Below, piece after piece: positions 10,252-19,750 of a DNA stretch of 47,220 nt. Position 1 is the stretch's first letter. Each line of letters begins with the position of its first letter. This DNA comes from Bacteroidales bacterium (GTDB lineage: Bacteria; Bacteroidota; Bacteroidia; Bacteroidales; F082), in the NCBI GenBank assembly GCA_017539045.1, contig JAFYHS010000016.1, positions 1 to 47,220 of the forward strand, written 5' to 3'. Both the position numbers and the translations under genes were made by a program. The notes beneath the pieces were generated by a model. It was given only the letters and a program-made list of their open reading frames with translations, had not been told where the DNA came from and made no database searches.

Positions 10252-12006
10252 TCAGAATTTCAACTTTACGCCGGCGAAGAGTTGGATGCCGGTGACGGGA
10301 TAATTGTAGTAAAGCTGGTACTTTTGGTGCGCCAAATTGTCAATCAGCGCAAAGGCCGTGATTTGGTCGTTCACCTTGTAGTCGGCGCCGATGCTGAGGT
10401 CGAAAACATCCTTAAGCTTTTCAGCGTGATACCGAGGGGGATACTTCCAGTAAGGACCATCATCCGAAACCTTGGCATAACGTCCACCTTGATAAAGGAA
10501 AGTGGTATTGAAAGACAGCTTGTCGTTGTAATCGTAGGTCACTTTCAGCTTGGCTTCAGTGGTGGGGCGATACCATGCGTATTCCTGAATGGCAGGCGAG
10601 CAACTGTTGAAGGCCAGACCCAAATCGGCCGTGAGACTGTTGCGCATCTTGACGCGGGCGTCGGCCAAGACGGACACGGTCTTCGTCTCGTCATAGACGA
10701 TCCCATAAGTATTATACAGTCTAGGATATGAGTAGTCGTCTAGGGAAAGGTCTGCCAATTGTCCGGGACCGATATCGTCCATCTCATAAAAGGCATCATT
10801 ATCGACATGGCGATAGCGCACGCCCACGTGCAAATCGACGATTTCGGCAACATTGGTCCTGACACCGCCCTCGAAACAGAGTTTTTCGTTTCTCACCACA
10901 TGAACCTCATCATGTGAAGAGATGAAAGCAAAGGGGTTGTCCTCGACGATTTCGCTGAATCGCATCAACTTGCGACCGCCCTTTAGTCCAGCGTAGAACT
11001 CCAGCTTTTTGCCCAAGACAAACAAACTGCCGCTAAGATCGGGACGCAGAGCGAAGTGTCTATCTTCCAACTCCTCGCCGGCGACGACATCCATCCACAG
11101 GCCCAGATGCATGCGGTAGAAATCGTCTTTCATCTCAAAGAACGGATTGACCTTGAAGAAGATACGGTTTTCAACATAGCCTGCAGGGGCATAGCCGTCG
11201 TATTGGAAACTCGCGTTCACACCGACCTTTTGAGGGCGCTCCTTAGGGCCCCACCACGTTTCGGTATAACCGAGGCCATAGTCCAAACCCAAGAAGTGTT
11301 CCTTTGAGCTGAATGCATCGAAAGTGTATTGGTAATCCATGCTTCCCGAATGGCTCAGTTCGCCCGCACGCGTTGACGCGGGTTTCAGGCCGACATGTCC
11401 GCCGATGCTGTTGTATGCCTGACGTGGGCAATACTTCTCGATCTGCTCATCCGTCAAAGGCGTTTCAGCAAGGTTGACGCCATAATAATGGTACACATCG
11501 TTTTTGTAGAACACGCCTCCGTCGATCTGGAAGCCGTCAAATTGGCTCGTCGTAAGGTTGACCTCGAAGGCATTGTTCATATAGCCCGATGGCGCATAGT
11601 CCTTGATATTGAGCCACGAAGAGTGATGCTTGACGCCCACACCGAGGCCGAGTTGTTTGGTCAGCATGGAGTTATGCTTGTAAAGGAAAATCGGCGAGAG
11701 CCGCGTTCCTATGCCCGCCATAACGAAGTTCTCCGTCGGGGCGAAGAGTTTGTCGTTTTTCGCCGCGAACGCGGTAGGGGCTATCTTCTCGAGATCGAGG
11801 GCGAACTTCTGCGTCGCATCTTTGGGCGTCACCTCCGAACTGGGAAATCTGTAAGAAGGCTGGGGCGTCTCAGGTTGCAGTTGCAGCTTGTTGACCTTAT
11901 TGACTTTAGGCCGGAACTTGCCTTCCACTGTGACTTGTTCGTCATGCTGTCCGAAAGCGGTGACGGCCATAAAGGCCAGGGTGATTATTATGACAATTCT
12001 TTTCAT
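10252..12006 (-). CDS. Putative outer-membrane beta-barrel protein
   Basis: The 584-aa exported protein has a signal peptide (MKRIVIIITLAFMAVTAFG, cleavage near residue 19). Long stretches of alternating polar and aromatic strands end in an aromatic terminal residue (IQLFAGVKLKF), as in outer-membrane barrels. No plug or carboxypeptidase-like domain precedes the barrel, so it is not a complete TonB-dependent transporter, although its strands resemble that class. It starts 3 bp after the stop of the 1018-aa TPR gene, indicating a tight two-gene unit. A periplasmic TPR partner scaffolding an outer-membrane barrel is the simplest reading. The function is unknown. Confidence 0.8.
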   Translation of the reverse strand: MKRIVIIITLAFMAVTAFGQHDEQVTVEGKFRPKVNKVNKLQLQPETPQPSYRFPSSEVTPKDATQKFALDLEKIAPTAFAAKNDKLFAPTENFVMAGIGTRLSPIFLYKHNSMLTKQLGLGVGVKHHSSWLNIKDYAPSGYMNNAFEVNLTTSQFDGFQIDGGVFYKNDVYHYYGVNLAETPLTDEQIEKYCPRQAYNSIGGHVGLKPASTRAGELSHSGSMDYQYTFDAFSSKEHFLGLDYGLGYTETWWGPKERPQKVGVNASFQYDGYAPAGYVENRIFFKVNPFFEMKDDFYRMHLGLWMDVVAGEELEDRHFALRPDLSGSLFVLGKKLEFYAGLKGGRKLMRFSEIVEDNPFAFISSHDEVHVVRNEKLCFEGGVRTNVAEIVDLHVGVRYRHVDNDAFYEMDDIGPGQLADLSLDDYSYPRLYNTYGIVYDETKTVSVLADARVKMRNSLTADLGLAFNSCSPAIQEYAWYRPTTEAKLKVTYDYNDKLSFNTTFLYQGGRYAKVSDDGPYWKYPPRYHAEKLKDVFDLSIGADYKVNDQITAFALIDNLAHQKYQLYYNYPVTGIQLFAGVKLKF

Positions 12007-12009
12007 GGC

Positions 12010-15000
12010 TTATTCCATTTCTAAAGGTTCGATGCCATTGCTGTTGCTCACCTTGGGCTCTTTGCCCTCCACTTCGGCGAGTTTGGCACGGGCTTCCTGT
12101 TTCAGGTCGCTGCCTTTGTAGTTGTCGATGACGCTACGCAGTGTCTCCTTAGCCTGGAAGTAATTCTCCTTGGCCACATACACATCGGCGAGCGCGATGA
12201 ACGACTTGGCGACCCAGTAATCATATTTCGAGAAGTTATCCGAGATATCGAAGACCTTGTTCTCGGCCTCGTCGTATTGTTTCAGTTTGATGGAAGCCAG
12301 GGCGGAGTAATAGGCACTCTCGGCACCATACACTGACTTGTCGTTGCGAGCACTCTTGTCGAGTTTTTCGATGGCAGCGTTGTAGTTGCCCTTCTCAAAA
12401 TACGACTTGCCCATGATGTGGTTGATCTGGTTGACCTGATCTTCGGTCAAGTCGCGCGACTGGCGCAGGCTCTCCCCCATTTCGATAGCCTTGTCGTATT
12501 TGCCTTGGAAGAAGTTGCTCTTCATGCTGCCCTCGAGGGCCTCAAGACGCTTGAGTGGCTCTTCGGTGATGCGCGACAGTCGCTCGTAGTATTCACCCGC
12601 CTTGCCATAGCTGCCCTTCTCATACTCGATACGTGCCATCTTCAGCAGGGCGTTGTCGGTATAATCGTTGTCGGGTTGCGACAATATATAATTAAGGTGC
12701 GCGACCACCTGGTCTTGCGTCCCTACCCTTTCGGCACATTCAAGGCCGTAGTAGTGGGCTTTCAGCAGATAGGCGCCCCGTTTGAAGTTATCGAAGTAAT
12801 ACTGCAGGGCGGTCTGTGCCTTCTGGTATTGACCGTCGAGATAGAAGCCTTCCGCATTGGCGAACGCCAAGGAATCCTGTTGCGTCACCTTCACCTGACC
12901 GCCGTTGGCGTTGACGTAGCCGAAATACTCATCCAGGTTGTTCTGTTCCATATAGATGCTGCGAATGATGCTCAAGGCTTCGCGCGACTCGTCGGTATTG
13001 GGATAGGAAGCCACCAGATTCTTCAAATTGGTCAGGGCTTGGTCGTACTGGTTGTTGTTATAATAAATCATGCCCACCTTCATCATCGCTTGACGCGTGT
13101 AGCTCGAACGAGGCCTGTCTTTGATCAAGCGGTTAAAGTTGGCTATGGCAGAACGCTTGTCGCCATGTACGAGGTAGGTGTTGCCAATCTCAAACAAAGC
13201 CTGTTCATAGTATGGCGTGCTCGGATAGGTCTGTATCAAGTCGTTCAGCATATTGATTTTCTGATTCACCTTGCCTTTGGCGCCATAGCAGAGTCCCTGC
13301 TGGAAGAGCGCATAATCCGAATTGCGCTTCCCGACACGGGTGGCCAAATCATAGTAGTTGATGGCGTTGTCATAGTTACGTTCCATGAACTGGCAGTCAC
13401 CCAAACGGATGTAGGCGTCGTTCTTGAGGTCGTTTTGGTCTTCGCTAGCCAAACGGATGAAACTCCTAAAGCGTTCCGTCGCTGCGTCATAATCGGGTTT
13501 CTGATAGTAGATATAGCCCAAATCGTAGTCGGCCAGGCTGTATTCGGGCAGCCCTGCAGCGGCATCCATCTCCTTGAACTGTTTCAGGTACTTCCCCGCC
13601 TTGTTGAAATCGCCCAGCTGATAGGCCGACTCACCCAGCCAGAAACAGGCCTGCGCCTTGTTGGCTGCCGACTGCTTGCCGTTCATGATCTTGGAGAAAT
13701 ACACTTGTGCCTTGTCGTAGCTTCCCTTCTGGTAGTTGTCGATACCCGTTGCATACAAAAGCTCGTCATAGACCGTCTGCAACGCTGAGCTTTTCTTTCG
13801 CATCGCTTCAAGACGACTCAAGGCCTCGTCATTCTCTTTGGCATTGAGCAGTAGGTAGATGGCCATCTCCTCAGCCTCGGCCTTCCTCGGCGAGCGGGGA
13901 TAATCGGCGATGAAACTGTCGAGCAGGCCCACAGCCTCGTTGAAGGGGTCGGCACCGGGGATGAGACTCAGCCTCGCATAGTCGAACAGGGCCTCATTGC
14001 TGAGTTCCTTGTCGAATCCAGCGGAATAAGCGGTATAGAATGCGCTCCTCGCGTATTTGAGTTCATCGGTCTTGGCATAACATGAAGCCAGATAATACGA
14101 GGCATATTGAGCAAGGATGTCGTTGCTTCCAGCCACTTTCTGCAGGTCGGAGATGGCGCCCTTGTAGTCGCCCTTCATCATCTTGCTGACGCCCATCTGA
14201 TAGTAGGCCTCTCGCGAGATGCCACGGGTCAAGTTCTTCGTATAGATTTGGTAATACTCCAAAGCGTTGTCGTAGTCTTTCTGTTGGAAATAGGCATCAG
14301 CGACGATTTGAGCCATCTCTGACTTACGTTTCTTGTCGGCTTGTTGGATATATCCCGGTCCTTCCTCAATCACCGCCTTATAATCCCCCTTGAGGTAGGC
14401 TATCTGCATGATATAGGAAGGCACCACCTTGGCATAGTCGGGATGGACACGCAGGCGGCGGAAGTTATCTAGCGCATCATTGTATTTCTCTTTAACGTAT
14501 TGAATATGTGCATAGTAATAACGAGCGAAATCCTTGTATTTGCCCTCATTCATCATCAAGCCATGGAAGAGAGGCATAGCCTTATCCAAGTCGCCTGTCT
14601 GGAAATAGGCATAGCCCATGTTGAACTGCAGCTGCTGCGCCTCATCGGTGGTGAGGGAGAAAGCATCTGTCTTCTCGTAAATAGCCAGGGCATCCTTGTA
14701 TTTCTTGTTTTGGAACAGGTTGTTGGCATACAAGAAATTGGCATGACGCGCCCATGTGCTGCCTGGATTGTCGTTCACGAACTTAATGATTTTAGCCGGA
14801 CCATCGGCCTGACCGAGATAGAGGGAACTGACGGCTTCATAGTATTGTGCGTCGACACAGCGTTGCGACTTGGCATCGGTGGCTTGAGCACGATATTGGG
14901 TGAAAGCGGAAAGCGCGGCGCCATATTCTTGGTTTTTAAACAACAGGACTCCTTCGTTGAAGAGGGCCTCAGGGTCATAGGCTTCGATATGCTTTTGCGC

Positions 15001-15066
15001 TGATATAGGATTAGTTACCAAAAACAAAACACCTAATATCAAGCAAAATCTTAGTCGCGATCTCAT
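12010..15066 (-). CDS. Large exported tetratricopeptide-repeat protein
   Basis: This 1018-aa protein starts with a signal peptide (LGVLFLVTNPISAQ) and is then almost wholly TPR/Sel1-like helical repeats (recurring A-x-Y-x-x-G/A patterns such as YDKAQVYFSK, YDNAINYYDLATRVG, YDQALTNLKNLVASYP). The periods typical of YfiO/YbgF-type outer-membrane assembly and periplasmic proteins suggest a periplasmic protein-protein scaffold. It heads a unit with the adjacent barrel gene. There is no enzymatic motif. A comparable long TPR gene next to an outer-membrane protein is familiar in Bacteroidota genomes, but I know of no assigned role. Confidence 0.88.
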   Translation of the reverse strand: MRSRLRFCLILGVLFLVTNPISAQKHIEAYDPEALFNEGVLLFKNQEYGAALSAFTQYRAQATDAKSQRCVDAQYYEAVSSLYLGQADGPAKIIKFVNDNPGSTWARHANFLYANNLFQNKKYKDALAIYEKTDAFSLTTDEAQQLQFNMGYAYFQTGDLDKAMPLFHGLMMNEGKYKDFARYYYAHIQYVKEKYNDALDNFRRLRVHPDYAKVVPSYIMQIAYLKGDYKAVIEEGPGYIQQADKKRKSEMAQIVADAYFQQKDYDNALEYYQIYTKNLTRGISREAYYQMGVSKMMKGDYKGAISDLQKVAGSNDILAQYASYYLASCYAKTDELKYARSAFYTAYSAGFDKELSNEALFDYARLSLIPGADPFNEAVGLLDSFIADYPRSPRKAEAEEMAIYLLLNAKENDEALSRLEAMRKKSSALQTVYDELLYATGIDNYQKGSYDKAQVYFSKIMNGKQSAANKAQACFWLGESAYQLGDFNKAGKYLKQFKEMDAAAGLPEYSLADYDLGYIYYQKPDYDAATERFRSFIRLASEDQNDLKNDAYIRLGDCQFMERNYDNAINYYDLATRVGKRNSDYALFQQGLCYGAKGKVNQKINMLNDLIQTYPSTPYYEQALFEIGNTYLVHGDKRSAIANFNRLIKDRPRSSYTRQAMMKVGMIYYNNNQYDQALTNLKNLVASYPNTDESREALSIIRSIYMEQNNLDEYFGYVNANGGQVKVTQQDSLAFANAEGFYLDGQYQKAQTALQYYFDNFKRGAYLLKAHYYGLECAERVGTQDQVVAHLNYILSQPDNDYTDNALLKMARIEYEKGSYGKAGEYYERLSRITEEPLKRLEALEGSMKSNFFQGKYDKAIEMGESLRQSRDLTEDQVNQINHIMGKSYFEKGNYNAAIEKLDKSARNDKSVYGAESAYYSALASIKLKQYDEAENKVFDISDNFSKYDYWVAKSFIALADVYVAKENYFQAKETLRSVIDNYKGSDLKQEARAKLAEVEGKEPKVSNSNGIEPLEME

Positions 15067-15207
15067 AGGTCAAAATTTTTGACGAAAGTACAAAATTCTC
15101 TCTTACGTTCTGCAGAAAAGTTCAAAATTCATGCCGAACGACGGAAAGAAAACGGAATTAGAGGTTTTTTATTATCGTTTTTTGGCCGTTGACGCGCAAA
15201 AAAACAA

Positions 15208-15215
15208 TATCTTTG
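15208..15215 (+). promoter_or_regulatory. Bacteroidota promoter for the nqr operon
   Basis: TATCTTTG matches TAnnTTTG. A TTTG at 15181-15184 lies 23 bp upstream. The ATG of nqrA follows 18 bp after the box, which rules out the earlier TTG codon at 15189 as the start. Confidence 0.68.
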
Positions 15216-15233
15216 CCGCAAATCTACGACGGG

Positions 15234-16694
15234 ATGTCTGACACCATCACCATACGCAAAGGTCTTGACTTACCCATTGGCGGAAAGGCCGAATTGCGCC
15301 TCACCGACGCGCGCAGCATCGCCACCTATGCCGTGAAACCCACTGATTTTGTGGGCCTCACACCGCGATTGCTGGTCGAGGAAGGCGCTATTGTGAATGC
15401 TGGTGACGCTTTGTTTTGCGACAAAAACGACGAGCGCATCCGCTTCACTTCGCCCGTCGGCGGACATGTGAAAGCCATTGTGAGAGGCGAGAAACGGAAG
15501 CTCATGGAGGTGGTCGTAGAGGCGGATTTCAAATCCGCAGGTTCAACCGGCTCGGATTACAAATCCTCGCCAACATTTCCTTTGCAGAATACGGATGAAA
15601 TCAAAGGAGCCATGCTACAGTGTGGCCTTTGGACGATGCTGAGGCAGCGGCCTTTCGGTACCGTCGCCAACCCCGACGACAGGCCCAAGGCCATCTTTGT
15701 CAGCGCTTTTAGCAGCGCACCTCTAGCACCCGACTATGATTTCGTCATGCAAGGCAAAGAAGAGGCTTTTAAAAAAGGCCTTGAGGCGTTGACGCATTTG
15801 ACGGATGGCGTGGTGCATGTTTGTTTTAGGCCAGGGCAAAACCTTTCCAATGTATTGGGAAAAGGTAAACACACAGGTTCATCACCACGGATAATAACCC
15901 ATTTCATCAAAGGCCCTCACCCGTCGGGAAACATCGGCACCCAAATTGCCCATATCGACCCCATCAATAAAGGAGAGGTTGTATGGACGATGAACATCCA
16001 GGACGTGGCCGTGTTGGGCGAATTGGTCAGCACAGGCGCATACAGACCCGAAAAGGTCATCGCCGTGGCTGGACCAAACATCAAGAACGCGCATTATTAC
16101 CGCGTAAAGGCGGGAGCCTGTCTATCGGAAATCACTAAGGCACAACTGCTTAACAACGAGTATCCCAAGATGGATACTGAGGATGCAGAAAAGAAAAACC
16201 GCATCATCTCAGGTGATGTCTTGAGCGGCACACAAATCGCCGCCGATGGCTTCCTCGGTGCATATAATGATTTGGTGAGCATCCTTCCCGAAGGCGACTA
16301 CTACGACTTCATGGGCTGGCTGATGCCAGGCTTCAGAAAGTTCAGCTTCTCGCGCACCTTCCTCAGCGGTTTCATGCCTAAAAGCACCTTCAAACCCTTT
16401 GGGATTACCCTGCCACGCTTTGAAAACCTCTGGAAGTTCGACACCAACACTCATGGCGACGAGCGTCCTTTAGTCTTCACGGGCAACTTCGAGCGGGTCT
16501 TCCCCTTCGACATCTACCCCACCCAACTTATCAAAGCTTGCATCGTTGGCGATATCGAGTTAATGGAGAACCTGGGCATCTATGAGGTTGAGCCAGAAGA
16601 CTTCGCCCTTTGTGAGTTCATCGACACCTCGAAAACCGACATCCAATCCATCATCCGTGAGGCCTTGGAGAAATTGAGAAAGGAGGCTGTGTGA
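15234..16694 (+). CDS. nqrA: Na+-translocating NADH:quinone reductase subunit A
   Basis: NqrA is the peripheral cytoplasmic, quinone-associated subunit of the six-subunit Na+-NQR, which oxidises NADH, reduces quinone and exports Na+. The 486-aa product starts MSDTITIRKGLDLPIGG, a typical NqrA N-terminus, and includes GPHPSGNIGTQIAHIDP. It is about 30-40 residues longer than usual. Part of the excess is a palindromic repeat (15522-15566) encoding DFKSAGSTGSDYKSS near residues 97-111. The stop overlaps the nqrB start (TGATG). Confidence 0.95.
   Translation: MSDTITIRKGLDLPIGGKAELRLTDARSIATYAVKPTDFVGLTPRLLVEEGAIVNAGDALFCDKNDERIRFTSPVGGHVKAIVRGEKRKLMEVVVEADFKSAGSTGSDYKSSPTFPLQNTDEIKGAMLQCGLWTMLRQRPFGTVANPDDRPKAIFVSAFSSAPLAPDYDFVMQGKEEAFKKGLEALTHLTDGVVHVCFRPGQNLSNVLGKGKHTGSSPRIITHFIKGPHPSGNIGTQIAHIDPINKGEVVWTMNIQDVAVLGELVSTGAYRPEKVIAVAGPNIKNAHYYRVKAGACLSEITKAQLLNNEYPKMDTEDAEKKNRIISGDVLSGTQIAADGFLGAYNDLVSILPEGDYYDFMGWLMPGFRKFSFSRTFLSGFMPKSTFKPFGITLPRFENLWKFDTNTHGDERPLVFTGNFERVFPFDIYPTQLIKACIVGDIELMENLGIYEVEPEDFALCEFIDTSKTDIQSIIREALEKLRKEAV
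15522..15566 (+). repeat. Palindromic repeat inserted in nqrA
   Basis: GCGGATTTCAAATCCGC (15522-15538) is a perfect 8-bp stem with one central base. A second related hairpin GGATTACAAATCC follows at 15554-15566. Both are in frame inside nqrA, adding about 15 residues after the conserved lipoyl-like part. The unit looks like a dispersed small element rather than native nqrA sequence. Confidence 0.65.
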
Positions 16695-17881
16695 TGTTCA
16701 ACAACTTGCGTCGTTTCATCGATAGAATCAAGCCGAATTTCGTTGAAGGCGGCAAATTCGCTTGGCTCCAAAGCACGTTTGAGGCTTTCGAGACCTTTGC
16801 CTTCACGCCTAACCGGGTCACCAAGCGAGGCTGCCATGTCCGCGATGCCGTCGACCTGAAGCGCGCCATGATTATGGTGGTCATCGCTCTCGTTCCCGCC
16901 ATGCTCTTCGGCATGTGGAACATCGGCTACCAGACCTCGCTCCACGCCACGGATTGGCCTTACGAACTGGGTACTGCAGCCAGTTGGTGGTATTGCCTTT
17001 GGTTTGGTTTCCTAAGGATGCTGCCCATGCTGGCTGTATCTTATATCGTTGGTTTAGGCATCGAATTCACCTTTGCCCAGATACGGCATCACGAGGTGAA
17101 CGAAGGCTTCCTCGTCACTGGATTTATCATCCCAATGATTGTGCCTGTCACCACGCCTTTGTGGCAACTTGCCCTCGCCACCGCCTTTGCCGTCATCATC
17201 GGCAAGGAGGTCTTCGGCGGCACCGGAATGAACTTCCTCAACCCCGCCTTGGTGGCGCGCGCTTTCTTGTTCTTCGCCTACCCCACTCGTATGTCGGGCG
17301 ACAATGTTTGGATAGCCAACGACTTATGGGGAACGGACGCCATCACGAGCGCCACGCCATTGGCGGAACTGGCTGCTGGGATGCGCCCATCGGCCTCTGC
17401 TTTGGAGATGCTGATTGGAACCATTCCTGGTTCTACTTGTGAAACATCTGTCATTGCGGTCGCACTCGGTGCGATCCTACTGTTGATTACGGGTATCGCC
17501 AGCTGGCGCATCATGCTTTCTGTCGTTCTTGGCGGTGGACTTATGGGCTTGCTGTTCAACGCCATCGGCGCCAACGAATATATGCAACTGCCGTTCTACT
17601 ACCATTACCTAATGGGCGGCTTCATGTTCGGTGCGGTCTTCATGGCTACCGACCCTGTCACAGCAGCGCAGACTAACACCGGCAAGTGGATTTATGGCCT
17701 GCTCATCGGTATTTTCGCCGTAATGCTGCGCGTCGTCAACCCTGCCTATCCTGAAGGCATGATGCTCAGCATCCTACTCATGAACTGCTTTGCCCCGCTC
17801 ATCGACCATTGTGTCGTTGCGCGCAACATCAAGAAGCGCCAGAAGCGCGCCATTGTCCAACGAAACAACTCCGCCCTATGA
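16694..17881 (+). CDS. nqrB: Na+-translocating NADH:quinone reductase subunit B
   Basis: NqrB is an integral membrane subunit carrying a covalently bound FMN. The 395-aa product has about ten hydrophobic helices and the ApbE flavinylation motif DAITSAT, with T221 as the expected FMN-bearing threonine. The ATG at 16694 overlaps the nqrA stop; a GTG one codon earlier is possible but less likely. The stop overlaps the nqrC start (ATGA), so translation is coupled. It matches the RnfD/NqrB family in length and order. Confidence 0.95.
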   Translation: MFNNLRRFIDRIKPNFVEGGKFAWLQSTFEAFETFAFTPNRVTKRGCHVRDAVDLKRAMIMVVIALVPAMLFGMWNIGYQTSLHATDWPYELGTAASWWYCLWFGFLRMLPMLAVSYIVGLGIEFTFAQIRHHEVNEGFLVTGFIIPMIVPVTTPLWQLALATAFAVIIGKEVFGGTGMNFLNPALVARAFLFFAYPTRMSGDNVWIANDLWGTDAITSATPLAELAAGMRPSASALEMLIGTIPGSTCETSVIAVALGAILLLITGIASWRIMLSVVLGGGLMGLLFNAIGANEYMQLPFYYHYLMGGFMFGAVFMATDPVTAAQTNTGKWIYGLLIGIFAVMLRVVNPAYPEGMMLSILLMNCFAPLIDHCVVARNIKKRQKRAIVQRNNSAL

Positions 17882-18495
17882 AAAAAGACATCAACAGCAA
17901 CGGACACATCTTCCTGTATGCCACCATCTTAATCGTTGTCGTGGCGGTGTTGCTTGCGGCAACGGCATTATGGCTGCAGCCTTTCCAAGACCGCAACAAA
18001 AAGAATGAGAAACGCATCAACATCCTTACGGCGGCAGGCATCCCTGAGGTCAGCGCCAAAAATGCGGCATGGCTTTTTGAGAAACACTGCACGGCGTCAT
18101 TCCTTTTGGACGAGAACGGCAATCCCACTGATAACGACGAAGGTCTTCCTGTGTTTGTCATTGACCGCCAAACCAGCGTCATCCCCATGCAGGGCAACGG
18201 CCTGTGGGGTCCCATCTGGGGTTACCTCGCCATCGCTGCCGATGGAAAGACCGTGGTTGGTGCCACCTTTGGGCACAAGTCGGAGACCCCGGGTTTAGGT
18301 GGAGAGATCACGACCGAGAAGTTCCAAGGTCAGTTTGCTGGCAAACAGGTCATGGGCAACGGAAAACCGATTCCCATTGAATTCGACGCCATCACGGGAG
18401 CCACCAAGACATCCAATGGCGTGAAAGAAATGATTGACAATACATTAGAGAAGTATTCGGCCTATCTGAAGAAATTTGCCGAAAGAGGAGAATAA
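17878..18495 (+). CDS. nqrC: Na+-translocating NADH:quinone reductase subunit C
   Basis: NqrC is a membrane-anchored, periplasm-facing subunit with a second covalent FMN. The 205-aa product has one N-terminal helix (FLYATILIVVVAVLLAATALW) and an FMN-binding domain with the flavinylation motif DAITGAT, T176 being the expected FMN attachment site. The start at 17878 overlaps the nqrB stop by four bases; the longer upstream frame has no NqrC homology. FMN attachment requires an ApbE transferase, and none is encoded in this window. Confidence 0.94.
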   Translation: MKKDINSNGHIFLYATILIVVVAVLLAATALWLQPFQDRNKKNEKRINILTAAGIPEVSAKNAAWLFEKHCTASFLLDENGNPTDNDEGLPVFVIDRQTSVIPMQGNGLWGPIWGYLAIAADGKTVVGATFGHKSETPGLGGEITTEKFQGQFAGKQVMGNGKPIPIEFDAITGATKTSNGVKEMIDNTLEKYSAYLKKFAERGE

Positions 18496-18498
18496 GCC

Positions 18499-19125
18499 AT
18501 GGCCAACGCAAAGAAACTCATCATAGAACCCCTGCGAAAGACCAACCCCGTCACCGTGTTGGTGCTGGGTATCTGTTCATGCTTGGCCGTGACCGCCCAG
18601 CTGAAGCCCGCCTTAGTGATGGGTGCCTCCGTGACCGTGGTGACAGCCTTGTCGAACTTCATCATCTCCTTGTTACGCAAGGGCATCCCCAACCGCATCC
18701 GCATCATTGTGCAACTGGTGGTCGTGGCCACTTTGGTCATCTTGATTGACCAGTTCTTGAAGGCCTTCGCCTACGATGTCAGTAAGCAACTTTCTGTGTA
18801 TGTGGGCCTTATCATTACCAACTGCATTATTATGGGACGTTTGGAGGCATTTGCACTCTCCCATGGGCCTTGGGAATCCTTCCTTGACGGCCTTGGCAAC
18901 GGATTGGGATATAGCTTGATTCTTGTCATCGTGGCGTTCTTCAGGGAATTACTTGGATCGGGGACACTGTTGGGCTATCAAGTCATTCCGCAGTCGTTTT
19001 ACGAAGCTGGTTATATGAACAACGGCTTGATGATTCTTCCGCCGATGGCCCTCATCGTGGTAGGCATTATTATATGGATCCAACGCACTCGAAATCCTGA
19101 GATGCAGGAAAACAACCAAAACTAA
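18499..19125 (+). CDS. nqrD: Na+-translocating NADH:quinone reductase subunit D
   Basis: NqrD is a six-helix membrane subunit related to RnfE that forms the Na+ channel and Fe-S site with NqrE. The 208-aa product carries the conserved LVLGICSCLAVTAQLKPALVMG near residue 22 with its key Cys, and NCIIMGRLEAFA in the second half. It starts 3 bp after the nqrC stop. Confidence 0.95.
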   Translation: MANAKKLIIEPLRKTNPVTVLVLGICSCLAVTAQLKPALVMGASVTVVTALSNFIISLLRKGIPNRIRIIVQLVVVATLVILIDQFLKAFAYDVSKQLSVYVGLIITNCIIMGRLEAFALSHGPWESFLDGLGNGLGYSLILVIVAFFRELLGSGTLLGYQVIPQSFYEAGYMNNGLMILPPMALIVVGIIIWIQRTRNPEMQENNQN

Positions 19126-19131
19126 AAGGCC

Positions 19132-19746
19132 ATGGAACTCTTCAAACTCTTGATAAAATCGGTCTTCGTCGACAACATGATCTTCGCATACTTTTTGGGT
19201 ATGTGTTCTTACCTTGCTGTGTCGAAGACCGTCAAGACCAGCGCGGGATTAGGGTTTGCCGTGACTTTCGTTTTGGTCGTTACCGTTCCTGTCAACTACC
19301 TAATCAATAAATATTTGTTGGCTCCTGGCGCTTTGGCATGGATTAACCCCAATTGGGCTTCAGTCGATTTGAGTTTTCTCACTTATATCATCTTCATTGC
19401 CATCATCGCGGCCATCGTGCAGATCTTGGAGATGATTATTGAGACTTTCACACCGTCATTATATTCCGCCTTGGGTATCTTCCTCCCGCTGATTGCAGTG
19501 AACTGCGCCATCTTGGGTTGCTCGCTCTTCATGCAGGAGCGTGGCTTTAGCAATGTAGGCGAGGCTGCCGTGTTCGGTCTCGGTTCAGGTATAGGCTGGT
19601 TGTTGGCCATCGTGGCCATCGCCGCCATCCGCGAGAAACTGCGCTATTCCAAGATTCCCAAAGGCCTGCAAGGCGTGGGCATCTCATTTATTATCACTGG
19701 TTTGATGGGTATCGCCTTTATGGCTTTCATGGGCATAAAACTGTAA
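19132..19746 (+). CDS. nqrE: Na+-translocating NADH:quinone reductase subunit E
   Basis: NqrE is the partner of NqrD, homologous to RnfA. The 204-aa membrane protein shows [22 protein letters not shown] at the N-terminus and [13 protein letters not shown] in the second half, containing the Cys pair that with NqrD coordinates an intramembrane iron-sulfur centre. It starts 6 bp after nqrD, and the nqrF start follows after 4 bp. Confidence 0.95.
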   Translation: MELFKLLIKSVFVDNMIFAYFLGMCSYLAVSKTVKTSAGLGFAVTFVLVVTVPVNYLINKYLLAPGALAWINPNWASVDLSFLTYIIFIAIIAAIVQILEMIIETFTPSLYSALGIFLPLIAVNCAILGCSLFMQERGFSNVGEAAVFGLGSGIGWLLAIVAIAAIREKLRYSKIPKGLQGVGISFIITGLMGIAFMAFMGIKL

Positions 19747-19750
19747 GCGT

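Noticed and set aside
12418-13788. 456-codon plus-strand open frame
   Set aside because: It is opposite the TPR gene and its translation is hydrophobic mirror-image sequence without domains or a promoter.
15189-15233. Upstream TTG extension of nqrA
   Set aside because: It begins before the -7 promoter box (15208-15215) and adds residues unlike NqrA; the ATG at 15234 is used.
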